DNA of 64,000 bases from Theocolax elegans (lineage: Eukaryota > Arthropoda > Insecta > Hymenoptera > Cerocephalidae), in assembly GCA_026168455.1 (NCBI GenBank), contig CM047426.1:238501-302500 (forward strand), given 5' to 3'. Under the pieces are notes generated by a model. That model saw only the letters and a program-made list of their open reading frames with translations, was not told the DNA's origin and ran no database searches. Below, in pieces: positions 63,305 to 64,000 of the stretch. The first letter of the stretch is position 1. Each line of letters begins with the position of its first letter. The position numbers and the translations under genes were made by a program.

Positions 63305-64000
63305 AGTCAGAATTAACACATATATGAAGCGTTTAACCAACGGTGGTGCAAGTATTATTTTATTATTTAAAAGAATAAAAAAGAAATGTCCATTTTATTA
63401 GTATTGCAGAAATTAATTTTGCACAAATTAATATCATTAGAATATTATTTATTTATTACTGTAAAACATGTGAGGGCCAGAAATGAAAAATAATAGTGTA
63501 AGATACTTTTCATATAAAAAAATCTGTATTCAGATTGGTAGAAATTTTTGCATGGTTCAAAATACTTGTCGATTACAGTTTCATTTCAGTCCTTTCAATT
63601 GCAGAAACTTTTTACGAAGTTTAAGTAATATATATAAAAATGTTTATATAAAATATAAATTTATGGTACGATTCAAAATACTTGTCGATTTCAGTTTCAT
63701 TTCAATTCCTTCAATTGCAGAAATTTTTTATACGAAATTTTCGTAATATTTATAAAAATGTTTCATTAAAATTCAAAGAAATAGATAAAATAAGGTAGTT
63801 AGAAATTAAAATTATTTATTTATCAGATAACAATGTCAGATTGAATTGCAGAATTTATTTATCAGATAACAATTTTCAAAGTTTGATTAGAATAGCACAA
63901 TACTTGCGGGTTTTGACACCTTCTTGGAAGGTGTTTTCGAATTGAATACTTTCAATTGCAGAAAAATATTATGGAATATAGGTAAGTTAGATATAGAAAA
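63305..64000 (-). repeat. Right arm of large inverted repeat (runs off window)
   Basis: Reverse complement of 62164-62859 throughout. The identical 87-codon frames at 62418-62681 (minus) and 63483-63746 (plus) are a consequence of the palindrome, not genes. The arm is still pairing at the last base. Confidence 0.95.

Noticed and set aside
62418..63746. Two identical 87-codon frames on opposite strands
   Set aside because: They are mirror images created by the inverted repeat and fall on the subrepeats.
1..64000. CRISPR array, operons, rRNA or bacterial insertion sequences
   Set aside because: The tandem arrays lack unique spacers between repeats, and the sequence has no prokaryotic gene density or Shine-Dalgarno organisation.

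Overview
The window looks like non-coding DNA from an insect nuclear genome. Three things suggest this: CpG-dense stretches alternate with AT-rich ones, short-period simple repeats are very abundant, and a Penelope-like retroelement is present. The high CpG content without obvious CpG loss would fit Hymenoptera (ant, bee or wasp), but that assignment is an inference from composition and style, not from a marker gene. There is no bacterial-type gene organisation. None of the long open frames reads like a conserved host protein; most are arginine-, serine- or proline-rich translations of CpG-rich or microsatellite DNA.

Layout. From 1 to about 53,400 the DNA is intergenic or intronic: AT-rich blocks (1-1050, 2981-5480, 36,900-38,400, parts of 40-45 kb) alternate with CpG-rich blocks carrying dozens of homopolymer, GA/CT, triplet and 6-12 bp tandem arrays. 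The best host-gene signal is at 24,659/24,660. There a branch-point-like CTAAT, a pyrimidine tract and CAG abut GTGAGT, the architecture of a recursive-splicing ratchet point, or alternatively the acceptor of a 69-nt in-frame cassette exon (24,660-24,728) ending at GTAAGT. A 272-bp palindromic MITE-like element lies at 49,146-49,417.

From 53,440 rightward the DNA is richer in transposons. A 5'-truncated Penelope-like element (54,411-55,479) keeps the end of its reverse-transcriptase polyprotein, a complete GIY-YIG endonuclease and a hammerhead-like 3' motif, and is flanked by a 13-bp target-site duplication. A 1.31-kb direct tandem duplication (58,780-60,089 and 60,091-61,401) follows. The window ends in a large near-perfect inverted repeat: left arm from at least 62,164 to 62,859, right arm from 63,305 past the window end. 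Its arms are built from internal subrepeats and its 445-bp spacer holds a tRNA-derived SINE-like head. This resembles a foldback-type element, although an assembly artefact must be excluded.

No operon, CRISPR array, rRNA or convincing functional tRNA was seen. The possibly novel items are the foldback-like palindrome with its subrepeats, the ratchet/cassette-exon site, and the duplicated 1.31-kb unit whose divergence is confined to one end.
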